A DNA stretch of 64,000 nucleotides, from the NCBI GenBank assembly GCA_963973915.1, contig CAXBBM010000001.1, forward strand, positions 248,001 through 312,000, written 5' to 3'. This DNA is from Polycyclovorans sp002706265. Its GTDB lineage: Bacteria; Pseudomonadota; Gammaproteobacteria; Nevskiales; Nevskiaceae. The notes beneath the pieces were generated by a model. That model had not been told where the DNA came from. It searched no databases and saw only the letters and a program-made list of their open reading frames with translations. Numbering within the stretch: position 1 is the first letter of the stretch; each line of letters begins with the position of its first letter. Positions 24,063 to 33,506 of the stretch are shown piece after piece. The translations under genes and the position numbers were made by a program.

Positions 24063-27000
24063 TTGTCCTTAGTGAACCTCACTGCCGATGCCCTGGCGGC
24101 GGCGCGTGCTGCGCTGGCGCATCCCGGTCTGACCGTCCTGATCACCGATCACGAGCAGCACGCCTATCGTCTTGAAGGGCTGTTGCAGTTCTTTCTGGCC
24201 GATCGCCTGCGGCTGATCCACCTGGCCGACACCGAAGTCCTGCCCTACGACCCGTTCTCACCGCATCAGGAGGTCGTGTCGCAGCGCATGGCCGCGCTCG
24301 CCGCGCTGGCCGATGGCGAGCCGGCGCTGTTGCTGGCCACGGCCGACAGTGCCATGCAACGCCTGCCGCCCCGGTCGTGGCTGGACGGTCGTCGCTTCGA
24401 CCTCAAGGTGGGCGACCGTCTGCCGCTGGCGCGTTTTCGCGAGCGGTTGATCCATGCCGGCTATGCGGCGGTCACCGAGGTCCAGACCCAGGGCGAGTTC
24501 GCCGTGCGCGGCGCGCTGCTCGACCTGTTTCCCATGGGCTCCACGGTCGCCTACCGCATCGACCTGTTCGATGAAGACATCGAAAGCATCCGCACCTTCG
24601 ACCCCGACACGCAGCGCAGCCAGGACAAGGTGGACCATATTCATCTGCTGCCGGCGCGGGAGTTCCCCACCGACCGCGACGGCATCGAAGGCTTTCGGCG
24701 CCGCTACCGCGAGGCCTTTGCCGGCGATCCGGCCCGCAGCCGCATCTACAGCGAGGTCAGCAAGCGCGTGATGCCCGGCGGCATCGAGGCGTATCTGCCC
24801 CTGTTCTTCGACGACACCGCGTGCCTGGCCGACTACCTGCCGGCCGACACCCGACTGTTCGTGGCCTGCGACCTGCGCGACCAGCTCGACCGTGACTGGA
24901 AGCAGATTGGCGAACGTTATGAGCGCTATTCCGGCGACCTGAGCCGCCCGCTGCTGCCGCCCGAAACGCTCTACCTCAACCCGCGCCAAGCGCTCGACCG
25001 GCTGCTGCCCTTCGAGCGCATCGAAGGCCGTCCGGCCATCAGCGCCTTGCCCGAGACCCCCGAAGCGGTGCTGGACTACTGCACCGCCACCGAAGGCCGG
25101 GTCCTGTTCGTGGCCGAGTCGGCAGGGCGCCGGGAAGTGCTGATCGAACGCCTGCGCCGCAACGGCCTGGCACCGGCGCTGCTGGACAGCTGGCCCGAAT
25201 TCGAGCGGCAGACCAAGCGCTTCAGCGTGGTGCTGGGCCCGGTTGATCAGGGCCTCATCGACGCCCACAACGGCTACGGCATCGTCCCCGAAACCGCCCT
25301 GACCGGCCGCGCGCCCACCGCCACCATTCGCCGTACCCGGGCGCAGCGGGTGCGCGACCCCGACACCCTGCTGCGCGATCTCTCCAGCCTGCAGATCGGC
25401 GCCCCGGTGGTGCACGTGCAGCAGGGCGTTGGCCGCTACCTCGGTCTGGAGCGGCTCGATGCCGGCGGCGTCGCCACCGAATATCTGGTGCTGGAATACG
25501 GCGGCGGCGACAAGCTCTATGTGCCGGTGGCCTCGCTGTCGCTGATTCACCGCTACACCGGCGGCGATGACTCAGGCGCCCCGCTGCACAACCTGGGCGC
25601 CGACAAATGGAAAAAGGCGCGCGACAAGGCGCAGTCGAAGGCGCACGACGTGGCCGCGGAGTTGCTGCAGATCCAGGCCCGTCGCCAGGCCCAGAGCGGC
25701 CAGGCGCTGGCGCTCGACGAGCCCGACTATCAACGCTTCTGCGACGGTTTTCCCTTCGAGCCCACGCCCGACCAGCAGAAGGCCATCGACGCCGTGCTGG
25801 CCGACCTGCTGGCCGAACGGCCCATGGACCGGGTGGTCTGTGGCGATGTCGGCTTCGGCAAGACCGAAGTGGCCCTGCGCGCCGTGTTTGCTGCGGCGCG
25901 CAGCGGGCGACAGGTGTGCGTGCTGGCCCCCACCACCCTGCTGGCCGAGCAGCACGCAAAGAACTTCAACGACCGCTTCGCCGACTGGCCGATCCGCGTC
26001 GCCGCCATGTCACGGATGCGCACCGCCAAAGAGCAGAAGGCCATGCTCGATCAGCTTGAGAAAGGCTCGCTCGATGTGGTGATCGGCACCCACCGGCTGT
26101 TGCAACCCGACGTGAAGTTCAAGAATCTCGGCCTGGTGGTGGTCGACGAGGAACACCGCTTCGGCGTGCGTCACAAGGAAAAACTCAAGAACCTGCGCGC
26201 CAACGTCGATCTGCTGACGCTCACCGCCACCCCCATTCCGCGCACCCTCAACATGAGCCTGGCGGGCCTGCGCGACCTGTCGATCATCGCCACGCCGCCG
26301 GCCAACCGCATCGCCATCAAGACCACCGTGTCGGAATGGGACAACGGCGTGGTGGTCGAGGCCATTCAGCGTGAATTGCGCCGCGGCGGGCAGGTATATT
26401 TTCTGCACAACGAAGTGGCCGACATCGAGCTGTTCGCCAAAAACCTGCACGACCTGGTGCCCGAAGGCCGCATCCGCATCGCCCACGGCCAGATGCGCGA
26501 GCGCGAGCTGGAGCAGGTGATGCTCGACTTTTACCATCAGCGCTTCAACATTCTGGTCTGCACCACCATCATCGAATCGGGCATCGACGTGCCCAGCGCC
26601 AACACCATTCTCATTGACCGGGCCGACCATCTGGGGCTCGCGCAGCTGCACCAGTTGCGCGGACGCGTGGGCCGCAGCCATCACCGCGCCTATGCCTATC
26701 TGCTGGTGCCGAGCAAACGTGGCCTGAGCCCGGATGCCGAGAAGCGCCTCGACGCCATCGAAGCCCTCGGCGAGCTGGGCTCGGGTTTCGCGCTGGCCAC
26801 CCACGACCTCGAAATTCGGGGCGCGGGCGAACTGCTGGGCGACGACCAGTCGGGCCAGATCGAAGAAATCGGCTTCACCCTGTATGCCGAACTGCTGGCC
26901 CGCGCGGTCAAGGCCATCCAGCGCGGCGCCCTCAGCGACGCACCGTTCGGCCAGAGCGAATGCGAGGTGGACCTGGGCGTCTCGGCGCTGATCGCCGACG

Positions 27001-27416
27001 ACTACCTGCCCGACATCGCCACCCGCCTGACCTTCTACAAGCGCATCAGCGAGGCCAGCGACGCCGACACGCTCGACGCGCTCAAGGCCGAAATGATTGA
27101 CCGCTTCGGCGTGCTGCCGGAGGCCACGGCGCGGCTGTTCGACCAGGCCAGCCTGCGCATTGAACTGGTGGCGCGCGGCTTCAGCCGGGCGCGCATCGGG
27201 CCCAAGTCGGCCGCGCTGGATTTCGGGCCAGTGGCGCGCTTTGACCCGCTGCAGCTGGTCATGCTGGTGCAGAAAGCGCCCAAGCTGTATCGGCTTGAAG
27301 GGCAGAAGCGCTTGCATGTCCATGCCGATTTCAGCAACCCTGCCGAGCGCATCGAACGTCTCGCGCCGCTGTTCAAGCTGCTGCCCCCCATCGCCCCACC
27401 GGAATCACCGCCTTGA
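24063..27416 (+). CDS. mfd: transcription-repair coupling factor
   Basis: ATP-driven translocase that removes stalled RNA polymerase and recruits UvrA. Of 1117 residues, the N-terminal UvrB-like part includes LPYDPFSPHQEVVSQR, GEFAVRGALLDLFPMGS and RIDLFDEDIESIRTFD; the RNA-polymerase-interaction domain follows (PVVHVQQGVGRYLGLERL); the helicase core has Walker A GDVGFGKTE, Walker B VVDEEHRFG and LTATPIPRTLNMSL, and the C-terminal part binds UvrA in the family. The start is uncertain: TTG at 24063 was used, GTG at 24072 is equally possible, and neither has a clear ribosome site. The N-terminus is slightly shorter than usual. Its stop overlaps csiV (TGATG). Confidence 0.95.
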   Translation: MSLVNLTADALAAARAALAHPGLTVLITDHEQHAYRLEGLLQFFLADRLRLIHLADTEVLPYDPFSPHQEVVSQRMAALAALADGEPALLLATADSAMQRLPPRSWLDGRRFDLKVGDRLPLARFRERLIHAGYAAVTEVQTQGEFAVRGALLDLFPMGSTVAYRIDLFDEDIESIRTFDPDTQRSQDKVDHIHLLPAREFPTDRDGIEGFRRRYREAFAGDPARSRIYSEVSKRVMPGGIEAYLPLFFDDTACLADYLPADTRLFVACDLRDQLDRDWKQIGERYERYSGDLSRPLLPPETLYLNPRQALDRLLPFERIEGRPAISALPETPEAVLDYCTATEGRVLFVAESAGRREVLIERLRRNGLAPALLDSWPEFERQTKRFSVVLGPVDQGLIDAHNGYGIVPETALTGRAPTATIRRTRAQRVRDPDTLLRDLSSLQIGAPVVHVQQGVGRYLGLERLDAGGVATEYLVLEYGGGDKLYVPVASLSLIHRYTGGDDSGAPLHNLGADKWKKARDKAQSKAHDVAAELLQIQARRQAQSGQALALDEPDYQRFCDGFPFEPTPDQQKAIDAVLADLLAERPMDRVVCGDVGFGKTEVALRAVFAAARSGRQVCVLAPTTLLAEQHAKNFNDRFADWPIRVAAMSRMRTAKEQKAMLDQLEKGSLDVVIGTHRLLQPDVKFKNLGLVVVDEEHRFGVRHKEKLKNLRANVDLLTLTATPIPRTLNMSLAGLRDLSIIATPPANRIAIKTTVSEWDNGVVVEAIQRELRRGGQVYFLHNEVADIELFAKNLHDLVPEGRIRIAHGQMRERELEQVMLDFYHQRFNILVCTTIIESGIDVPSANTILIDRADHLGLAQLHQLRGRVGRSHHRAYAYLLVPSKRGLSPDAEKRLDAIEALGELGSGFALATHDLEIRGAGELLGDDQSGQIEEIGFTLYAELLARAVKAIQRGALSDAPFGQSECEVDLGVSALIADDYLPDIATRLTFYKRISEASDADTLDALKAEMIDRFGVLPEATARLFDQASLRIELVARGFSRARIGPKSAALDFGPVARFDPLQLVMLVQKAPKLYRLEGQKRLHVHADFSNPAERIERLAPLFKLLPPIAPPESPP

Positions 27417-28036
27417 TGGAACGTCTGTCCATGACCGTGCCCTTGCGCGCCCTCGCCGCCTTGCTGCTCATCACGCTGGGCGCCGCCCTCAGCAGCAGCG
27501 CCTTCGCCCAGGGGCCCGAGTACCGGGTCGATGTCATCGTCTTTCTCGACCGGCATGCCTCCACCGAGGGCGGCCAGCCGCTGCCCGGGCGTCGCCTGGC
27601 GCCCGGCGTGCCGCTGGACGACGCCCCGGGCCTCGCCAACGCACGCATCACCGTGCTGCCGCAGAGCGATTTCGCACTGACCCAGCAGTGGAACCGCCTG
27701 AACAACGCCCAGCGTTACCAACCGCTGGTGAAACTCAGCTGGTTGCAGGTCAACCCACCCGAGAAAAACGGGCCGCGACTGCTCATTGAAGACGGTGCCG
27801 TGGTGACCTACGGCGAAGATGGCAGCAACCCCATCAAAGCCCTGAGCGGTTCAATCGCACTGGAAATGGGCCGATTTCTGCATGTCGACGCCGACCTGCG
27901 CTACGTGTCGTCGGAGTCGGGCGCGCCGCGCATTTATCCGATGCGCGAGCGTCGCCGGGTTCGGCGCGGCGAGCTGCACTATCTCGACAGCCCGCGCCTC
28001 GGCCTGCTGGCCCGCGTGGTACGCGTCGACGACTGA
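27416..28036 (+). CDS. csiV: CsiV-like exported protein
   Basis: A 206-residue exported protein of the CsiV family (in Vibrio cholerae a peptidoglycan-binding partner of the LOS/PBP1A activator pathway). It has a Sec signal ending SSSAFAQ, the entry strand YRVDVIVFLDR (family YxVELIVF), a long middle with little conservation, then LEMGRFLHVDADLRY and a C-terminal RRRVRRGELHYLDSPRLGLLARV. ATG at 27416 overlaps the mfd stop; the mfd-csiV order is also seen in Pseudomonas. Symbol by family, moderate certainty. Confidence 0.78.
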   Translation: MERLSMTVPLRALAALLLITLGAALSSSAFAQGPEYRVDVIVFLDRHASTEGGQPLPGRRLAPGVPLDDAPGLANARITVLPQSDFALTQQWNRLNNAQRYQPLVKLSWLQVNPPEKNGPRLLIEDGAVVTYGEDGSNPIKALSGSIALEMGRFLHVDADLRYVSSESGAPRIYPMRERRRVRRGELHYLDSPRLGLLARVVRVDD

Positions 28037-28046
28037 AGCGCGCCCT

Positions 28047-29261
28047 TCAGCGCCCCGGTGGGATCACCCACGCGCCGCTGATTCCCGCCTCCTGTTCCAG
28101 CCGTCGCGCCAGCGCCCGCGCCGCTGCGGCATCGGCCAGACCCCGAAACTGCACCCGGAACCAGCGTCGGCCGTCCACGCTGGCCTCGACGATCTCCGGG
28201 CTGAAGCCGGCGCCCAACAGACGTTGCCGCACCTCGACCGCAGCGTCGCGACGGTTCAGCGACGCCACGTTCAGCGCCCATCGGCCCCTCGGCACGCTTG
28301 CCGGCGACGGCGCGGCGGCGGCCTCGGCCACGGCGGTCGGCGTGGGGCGTGCAGGGGCTGCCGCGCGGGGTGACGGTGACGGTGACGGAGGTGACGGAGG
28401 TGACGGGCGCGGCGTCGCGGGCGTCGCGTCCGGCCGCCCCGCCGGACCCACCGCCTCGCGCAGGGCCTGGTCACGCGCCTCGGCCAAGGACCTTGGGGGC
28501 GCCGGTGTCGGCGCCGCGCTGGGGTCCGGCGCGCCGGGGGCATCCGGGGTCATGGCGGCCGTTGCGGTCACCGACGGGGTCTCGGCCCACGCCAGGCCGA
28601 TCTGCATCGCCAAAGGCAGCAGCGCCCGAGCCGCACGCGCTGCGACAAAGCCTTCGGGCGCTACCGCCGCCACCTGGGCAGGCGCGCCCGAGATCAGCCG
28701 GTAACACGCCGAAGCGGTGAAGACCGCCGCTTCGGCCTGCCCCGGCGTGCTGATGGCGGCCTCGCCCTCGGCGACGCAGAGCAGGGTGCGTTGGTCGCGA
28801 TGTTCAACAAAGTATTCGCCGCTGGTGACGCTGATGCGGAACGGCCCGGCATCGATCACCATCGGCCAGCGGGCACCAAAGTCAGGGTATTTCCACACCA
28901 GGCGCAGATGGCCGCGCGCGACCCGCAGTTGGGTGCGTAGGTCCACATCAAAGGTCGAAAATGGCACCCGCTCCACCCGCAGGTCGGTGTCGTCGCCCAA
29001 GGCGATGAATCCGTGACGGCTGATGGCCAGATCGACCCGCCCCCCCGACAGGGTCAGCAGGCGGTCCTGGCTTTGAATTGCCACGTCGGTGGCCAGCGGC
29101 CCGCGCGTCGCCTCGCCTGCCGCGAGCCGCTCGGCATGCAGCGCCTGCCGGGTGATGATCAGGCCGCTGCTGGCCGGCGCCTCAGCGGCCGCCACGCGGC
29201 CGGTCGCCGCGAACGCCAGGCACGCGGCGGCGCAGACTGCGGGAATGCCCCACCCGGTCAT
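28047..29261 (-). CDS. exported FecR-like plus SPOR-domain protein
   Basis: A 404-residue protein with a Sec signal (CAAACLAFAATGRVAAAE), a FecR-type beta domain (LLTLSGGRVDLAISRHGFIALGDD through FRISVTSGEYFVEHRD), a Pro/Ala/Ser-rich linker around residues 225-320, and a C-terminal SPOR domain (WALNVASLNRRDAAVEVRQRL ... WFRVQFRGL ... AWVIP). SPOR domains bind denuded glycan strands at the septum. The gene overlaps the CheR-GGDEF-EAL gene by ATGA, so the two are coupled; this suggests an envelope protein linked to that signalling protein. Confidence 0.8.
   Translation of the reverse strand: MTGWGIPAVCAAACLAFAATGRVAAAEAPASSGLIITRQALHAERLAAGEATRGPLATDVAIQSQDRLLTLSGGRVDLAISRHGFIALGDDTDLRVERVPFSTFDVDLRTQLRVARGHLRLVWKYPDFGARWPMVIDAGPFRISVTSGEYFVEHRDQRTLLCVAEGEAAISTPGQAEAAVFTASACYRLISGAPAQVAAVAPEGFVAARAARALLPLAMQIGLAWAETPSVTATAAMTPDAPGAPDPSAAPTPAPPRSLAEARDQALREAVGPAGRPDATPATPRPSPPSPPSPSPSPRAAAPARPTPTAVAEAAAAPSPASVPRGRWALNVASLNRRDAAVEVRQRLLGAGFSPEIVEASVDGRRWFRVQFRGLADAAAARALARRLEQEAGISGAWVIPPGR
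28369..28407. repeat. short tandem repeats in the SPOR-protein linker
   Basis: GGTGAC repeats three times, then GGAGGTGAC twice, on the + strand. On the coding strand they encode Pro-Ser-rich linker residues. Slippage here would change length by 2 or 3 residues without breaking the frame. Confidence 0.75.
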
Positions 29262-32182
29262 GCGATGGGCGTCAGTGCATCAAACGGCCTGCCGCGCGCG
29301 ATGGCCCAGCCCTGCGCGTAATCCACGCCCATGGCCGTGAGGGCGGCGAGAATTTCGGGCGTCTCGACGTGCTCGGCGATGGTCTTGAGGTTCATCTCGT
29401 GGCCGATGCGGTTGATGGCCTCGACCATGCCGCGATCAACCCGGTTCTGCATCATCGACCGGACAAAGCCCCCGTCGATCTTGATAAACGCGACCGGCAG
29501 GTTCTTCAGGTATGAAAACGACGACATGCCCACGCCAAAGTCGTCCAGCGCGAAGCAGCAGCCCACGTTCACCAGCCGCTCGATGAAGTCGCGCGCCTCC
29601 TTGAGGTGGGAGATGGCGGCGGTTTCGGTGATCTCGAAGCAGATCTGTTCCGGTGCGACCCCATGGCGACTGAAACAGTCGAGCACGTAATTGACGAAAT
29701 TCTCGTCATTCAGCGACAGCCCCGACACGTTCACGGCATAGAGCACGCCGTCGGTGGGGTGCCGGGCGATGCCCTCGCAGGCCTTGTTGATCACCCACCG
29801 GTCCAGCGCGCCCATCAGGAAGTAGCGCTCGGCCGCCGGAATGAACAGGCCGGGCGGCACCAGATGACCGGGGCGCTCCTCGTCCTTCATGCGCACCAGC
29901 AGCTCGCGATACACCACCTGGCCGGGATTGCTGCACCGCACGACGTCTTCGAAATGCAGTTCGAACAGGTCGAGGTCGAGCGCCCGATTGATGCGCGACA
30001 CCATGCCCATTTCGCCGCGGCGGCGCAGGGTTTCGTCGTTGGTGCCGGCAATGTGCATGCGGTCGCGGCCGGCATCCTTGGCGGCAAAACACGCCGCATC
30101 GGCCTCGGACAGGGCCATTGCCGCGCTGCCGGTCTGGTGGGTGATCAGCGTGAGGCCGATGCTCGCGGTCAGGCCGTACTGCAGTCCGTCCCACTGAAAA
30201 CGGAAGGCGCGCGTCGATTCCAGAATGTCCCGCGCCGCCTGCTCGGCATCGCCCGGGTCACGATGCGGCATCAAGATGCCGAACTCGTCGCCGCCGAGCC
30301 GGGCAAACACGTCTTGGGCACTGAGCAGCGCCCGCGAGTGGCCGGCGAACTGGCGCAGCAGCTCATCGCCGGCAAAGTGCCCCAGCGTTTCGTTGATCAC
30401 CTTGAACTGGTCAAGATCGAGATAGGCAAACGCGTGCTGATGGTGGTGTTCGTTGTGCGCTTCGCCGATCAGGCTGGACAGCCGCCGCTCGAACTCTTCG
30501 CGGCTCAACAGGCCGGTGAGCGCGTCGTGCGTGGCCCGGTAGTTCAGCTCTTCGGCCAGCAGCTCGTTCACGGTGATGTCGGCGACGATGAACACCGCGC
30601 CCGCCGCCGCCGTGGCGCTCCACGCGAAAGGATGGGCGCCGATGCGCACTGAAAGGCGCCGGCCTTCGCGACTGATCAGCGACACCGATTCGTACTGCAG
30701 GGCGCCGCCATTGGGGCTGAGGGGCCCCAGGGTGAACCAGTCCACGTGGTCCCCGGCGCCATTGATGACCCGCAGAACACGGTCGATCGGCTGGCCCAGC
30801 GCTTCATCTTCACGCCACGCCGTCATGTGCTGGGCGGCGCTCGAAAACTCGATGATGCTGCCCTGCGCGTCGGTGATGAGCACGCCTTCGCGCAACAGCG
30901 CACCGATCTGCTCACTGCGCTGGCGACGCTGTTCCAATTCTTCCAGCAGGCGGCTCTCGACGCCGTCCATCACCAAGGCGGCCACGGCCGAACCGTCTTC
31001 GCCGCGGCGCAACCGCAGACGCAATTCGCGTGAGCCGCGCTTGAGGCTGAACCGCGCGACCTGCTCGGCCTCGCTGCCCGGGGCCTGGCCCAGCCAGTCA
31101 CTGAGATGCACCTGCCGGTCGCGGCCTTCGACCAGATCCAGCAGATCGACGCCCACGGCCTGATCGCTGCGGCGCGTCACGTGCTCGCGCCACGCCGTGT
31201 TGACGGCCTGGATGGTGCCGGCCGCATCCAGCAGGGCCGTGGGGTCGCGGCTCATCTGGAAGGCGTCGTGCAGCGCCGGCAGCGCCGCGCCCGGTCGCTC
31301 ATGAACCGGCACGGCAGCGGCGCGCGGCGGCAGGGCGTCGCGGCGGCGCTCAACGCGGCGGAACAACGCTGGCAGTTCGCTTTCAACGGCATCGACCTCG
31401 ACGAACAGATCGCGATGCATCAGCCCTTCTTCATTTTCGGAGACGATGAGGCGCCCCCGCGGGCCCAGCGCCGCATGCAGCTGCTCCAGCACCTGGCGCT
31501 GCACCGGCAGTTCCAGGCCCGACAGCAGACCGCGACAGCTGATCAGATCGAAGTCCACCCGCGGCGGCGCCTCCAGCAGGCCCTGACGGGCAAACTGGCA
31601 GCGCTGCAACACCTCGGGCGCGAACCGGGTTCGCGTATCGGTGCCCGCCCCGTGCACCACCCAGGAGCGCAGCACCTGGGGCACGCCCTTGAGCTGTTCG
31701 GCATCCACCAGCCCCTCGCGGGCAAGGGCGAGGGCCTGGCTGTCGGTGTCGGTGCCCACCACCGTCAGCCCCGGCAGCCCGGCCCGTAGCGACATCAGGG
31801 CGAACGCAAACACTTCGTCGCCACCGCCACAGGCCGGCACCCACACGTGACGGGCGCGGGCGTCGGCCGCCCAACTGCCGAGCAAAGCGAAGGCGCCCGA
31901 AAACAGGCGCGGATCACGAAACAGCGCGGGTGCAGTCGGCCGCAAGGCCTGCACCAGCCGGAGACATTCATCGGGCTGCTCCGCCAGCCGCGCCGCGTAC
32001 TGGGCCAGGCGGCTGAGGCCGGCGCTGCGCATACGCTTGCGCACCTGCTGCAGCACCCGTTCGGGATGCAGCAGGCCCACATCCACGCCGGAGCACGCCT
32101 GTACGCAGCTGCGAATCTGCCCCAGCGCCACGGCGTCGGCCGGGCTGAGGTGTTGCGAATCAGGGGCGGCGGGATCGCTCAT
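29258..32182 (-). CDS. CheR-like methyltransferase-PAS-GGDEF-EAL signalling protein
   Basis: A 974-residue soluble protein predicted to combine a CheR-type fold with cyclic-di-GMP turnover domains. Residues ~20-280 follow MCP methyltransferases: RKRMRSAGLS start, a SAM-motif equivalent ACGGGDEVFAFAL near 119 (where CheR has a TGEE-type motif), VGTDTDSQAL, and FDLISCRGLL. PAS-like regions fill ~300-540 (LLREGVLITDAQGSIIEFSSAA). GGDEF starts at ~554 with an intact RLGGDEF near 630; no RxxD inhibitory site precedes it. EAL begins near 761 (YRELLVRM) with NVSG, EITET, DDFG, IKIDG and AEHVE all kept, so the phosphodiesterase looks active. No membrane segment. Coupled by ATGA on both sides to the phosphorylase and FecR-SPOR genes. 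Confidence 0.85.
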   Translation of the reverse strand: MSDPAAPDSQHLSPADAVALGQIRSCVQACSGVDVGLLHPERVLQQVRKRMRSAGLSRLAQYAARLAEQPDECLRLVQALRPTAPALFRDPRLFSGAFALLGSWAADARARHVWVPACGGGDEVFAFALMSLRAGLPGLTVVGTDTDSQALALAREGLVDAEQLKGVPQVLRSWVVHGAGTDTRTRFAPEVLQRCQFARQGLLEAPPRVDFDLISCRGLLSGLELPVQRQVLEQLHAALGPRGRLIVSENEEGLMHRDLFVEVDAVESELPALFRRVERRRDALPPRAAAVPVHERPGAALPALHDAFQMSRDPTALLDAAGTIQAVNTAWREHVTRRSDQAVGVDLLDLVEGRDRQVHLSDWLGQAPGSEAEQVARFSLKRGSRELRLRLRRGEDGSAVAALVMDGVESRLLEELEQRRQRSEQIGALLREGVLITDAQGSIIEFSSAAQHMTAWREDEALGQPIDRVLRVINGAGDHVDWFTLGPLSPNGGALQYESVSLISREGRRLSVRIGAHPFAWSATAAAGAVFIVADITVNELLAEELNYRATHDALTGLLSREEFERRLSSLIGEAHNEHHHQHAFAYLDLDQFKVINETLGHFAGDELLRQFAGHSRALLSAQDVFARLGGDEFGILMPHRDPGDAEQAARDILESTRAFRFQWDGLQYGLTASIGLTLITHQTGSAAMALSEADAACFAAKDAGRDRMHIAGTNDETLRRRGEMGMVSRINRALDLDLFELHFEDVVRCSNPGQVVYRELLVRMKDEERPGHLVPPGLFIPAAERYFLMGALDRWVINKACEGIARHPTDGVLYAVNVSGLSLNDENFVNYVLDCFSRHGVAPEQICFEITETAAISHLKEARDFIERLVNVGCCFALDDFGVGMSSFSYLKNLPVAFIKIDGGFVRSMMQNRVDRGMVEAINRIGHEMNLKTIAEHVETPEILAALTAMGVDYAQGWAIARGRPFDALTPIA

Positions 32183-32937
32183 GTACTGGCGTGGGCGCCT
32201 AGAACCAGAGCATTGATCAAGGCCTGCACCTGTGCCATGCCGCGTTGAATCGACGCGTCGATCTCGGCATGAATGCTGCCGCCGCCCTTGAGACCCGCGC
32301 CCCAGTTCACCGACACCGCCAGGCAGGCGTAGGCGATCTGCTTTTCGCGCGCCAGCGCCGCTTCGGGCATGCCGGTCATGCCCACCATGTCGCAGCCATC
32401 ACGCTGAAGCCGGCGAATTTCGGCGGCGGTTTCCAGGCGGGGCCCATTGGTGACGCCCAGCACACCCTCGCCGCACAATTCGACGCCCGAGGCCGCGGCG
32501 GCCAGGCGCAGGTCGGCGCGCAGTTCGGGGTCGTAGGCCGGGGTCATTTCCACATGATCCAGCGGCGCGCCGGGGCTGCCGTCGGAGTAACTGTGGTCGC
32601 GGCCGCTGGTGTAGTCGATCAGATCATCGGGCAACGCCAGCCCGCCGGGCGGAAACCAGTCGGCAATGCCGCCCACGGCGGCGATGGCCACCACCCGGGT
32701 GATGCCCATCGACGCCAATGCCGCGATGTTGGCGCGGTAATTGATGGCATGCGGCGGAATCTTGTGCCCCTGCCCATGGCGCGGCAGAAACACCACCGGC
32801 TGCCCGCAGAGACGGCCTTCGATCAAGGGCGCGGAAGGCGGCCCCCAGGGCGTCTCGATGCGATGCTGGCGCACCACCTCCAGACCCGGCCATTGGTTGA
32901 TGCCGGTGCCGCCAATCAATGCCAGCGGGGTGTTCAT
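32179..32937 (-). CDS. S-methyl-5'-thioinosine/thioadenosine phosphorylase
   Basis: Cleaves 5'-methylthio-inosine or -adenosine with phosphate, releasing base and 5-methylthioribose-1-phosphate, in methionine/purine salvage. The 252-residue product has GGTGINQWPG (phosphate loop), FLPRHGQGHKIPPHAINYRANI, VGGIADWFPPGGLALPDDLIDYT, GPRLETAAEIRR, and the base-site DMVGMTGMPEAALARE. It resembles the Pseudomonas enzyme that prefers methylthioinosine and is adjacent to hpt, which would use the released hypoxanthine; the preference here is inference. Overlaps hpt by ATGA. Confidence 0.88.
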   Translation of the reverse strand: MNTPLALIGGTGINQWPGLEVVRQHRIETPWGPPSAPLIEGRLCGQPVVFLPRHGQGHKIPPHAINYRANIAALASMGITRVVAIAAVGGIADWFPPGGLALPDDLIDYTSGRDHSYSDGSPGAPLDHVEMTPAYDPELRADLRLAAAASGVELCGEGVLGVTNGPRLETAAEIRRLQRDGCDMVGMTGMPEAALAREKQIAYACLAVSVNWGAGLKGGGSIHAEIDASIQRGMAQVQALINALVLGAHAST

Positions 32938-33506
32938 GCGGTCTCGCCCGATGCGCCAACGGCGTAGATGCCGGGCAGTTGACGAAAGTATTCCTTGTAG
33001 TCCATGCCGCAGCCGAACACGTAGCGGTCGGGCACCTGCAGGCCGATGAACTGCGCCGCCACCCCCGGCGCCTTGCGCTGATGCCGCTTCTCGCTCAGCA
33101 CCGCCGTCTTCAGGCTGGCAGGCCCCTGGGCCAGCACCGCGCGCTGAATCGCCAGCAGGGTGTGGCCTTCGTCCAGGATGTCGTCAATGATCAACACGTT
33201 GCGGTCCTTCAAAACCGTGCTGGGTTCCACCTTCCAGACCAGGCTGCTGCCGGTGGTTTCGCCGCGGTAGCGGGAGGCGTGCAGATAGTCCAGCTCGAAG
33301 GGAAAGTTGAGGCGTTTGATGAGTTCTACCGTGGGGATCAGGCCGCCAATCATGACGCACAGCACCACCGGATTGAGCGCGGCGTATTCAGCGCGTATGG
33401 CGCGCGCCATGCGGTCATAGGCCGCGTTCACCGTGCCGGCGTCGAACAGACAGTCGGCGTTCTGCAAGACCGTCTGGGCTTCCTGGAAGCGGTCGGGCGG
33501 GTTCAT
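32934..33506 (-). CDS. hpt: hypoxanthine-guanine phosphoribosyltransferase
   Basis: Forms IMP or GMP from hypoxanthine or guanine and PRPP. The 190-residue product has PVVLCVMIGGLIPTVELI, LDYLHASRYRG, the PRPP motif VLIIDDILDEGHTL, KTAVLSEKRHQRK and FVCGCGMDY-like VFGCGMDYKEYFRQLPGIYAV at the end, normal for the family. It sits in a coupled chain nagZ-hpt-phosphorylase, with ATGA overlaps on both sides. Confidence 0.94.
   Translation of the reverse strand: MNPPDRFQEAQTVLQNADCLFDAGTVNAAYDRMARAIRAEYAALNPVVLCVMIGGLIPTVELIKRLNFPFELDYLHASRYRGETTGSSLVWKVEPSTVLKDRNVLIIDDILDEGHTLLAIQRAVLAQGPASLKTAVLSEKRHQRKAPGVAAQFIGLQVPDRYVFGCGMDYKEYFRQLPGIYAVGASGETA

Noticed and set aside
24258..25550. 430-residue minus-strand frame
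   Set aside because: Antisense to mfd, whose reading frame carries clear family motifs throughout.
26010..27323. 437-residue minus-strand frame
   Set aside because: Antisense to the helicase half of mfd; no independent features.
28031..28050. CTGAAG/CTTCAG repeat between csiV and the SPOR gene as a terminator
   Set aside because: Six-base stem without a T-run on either side.
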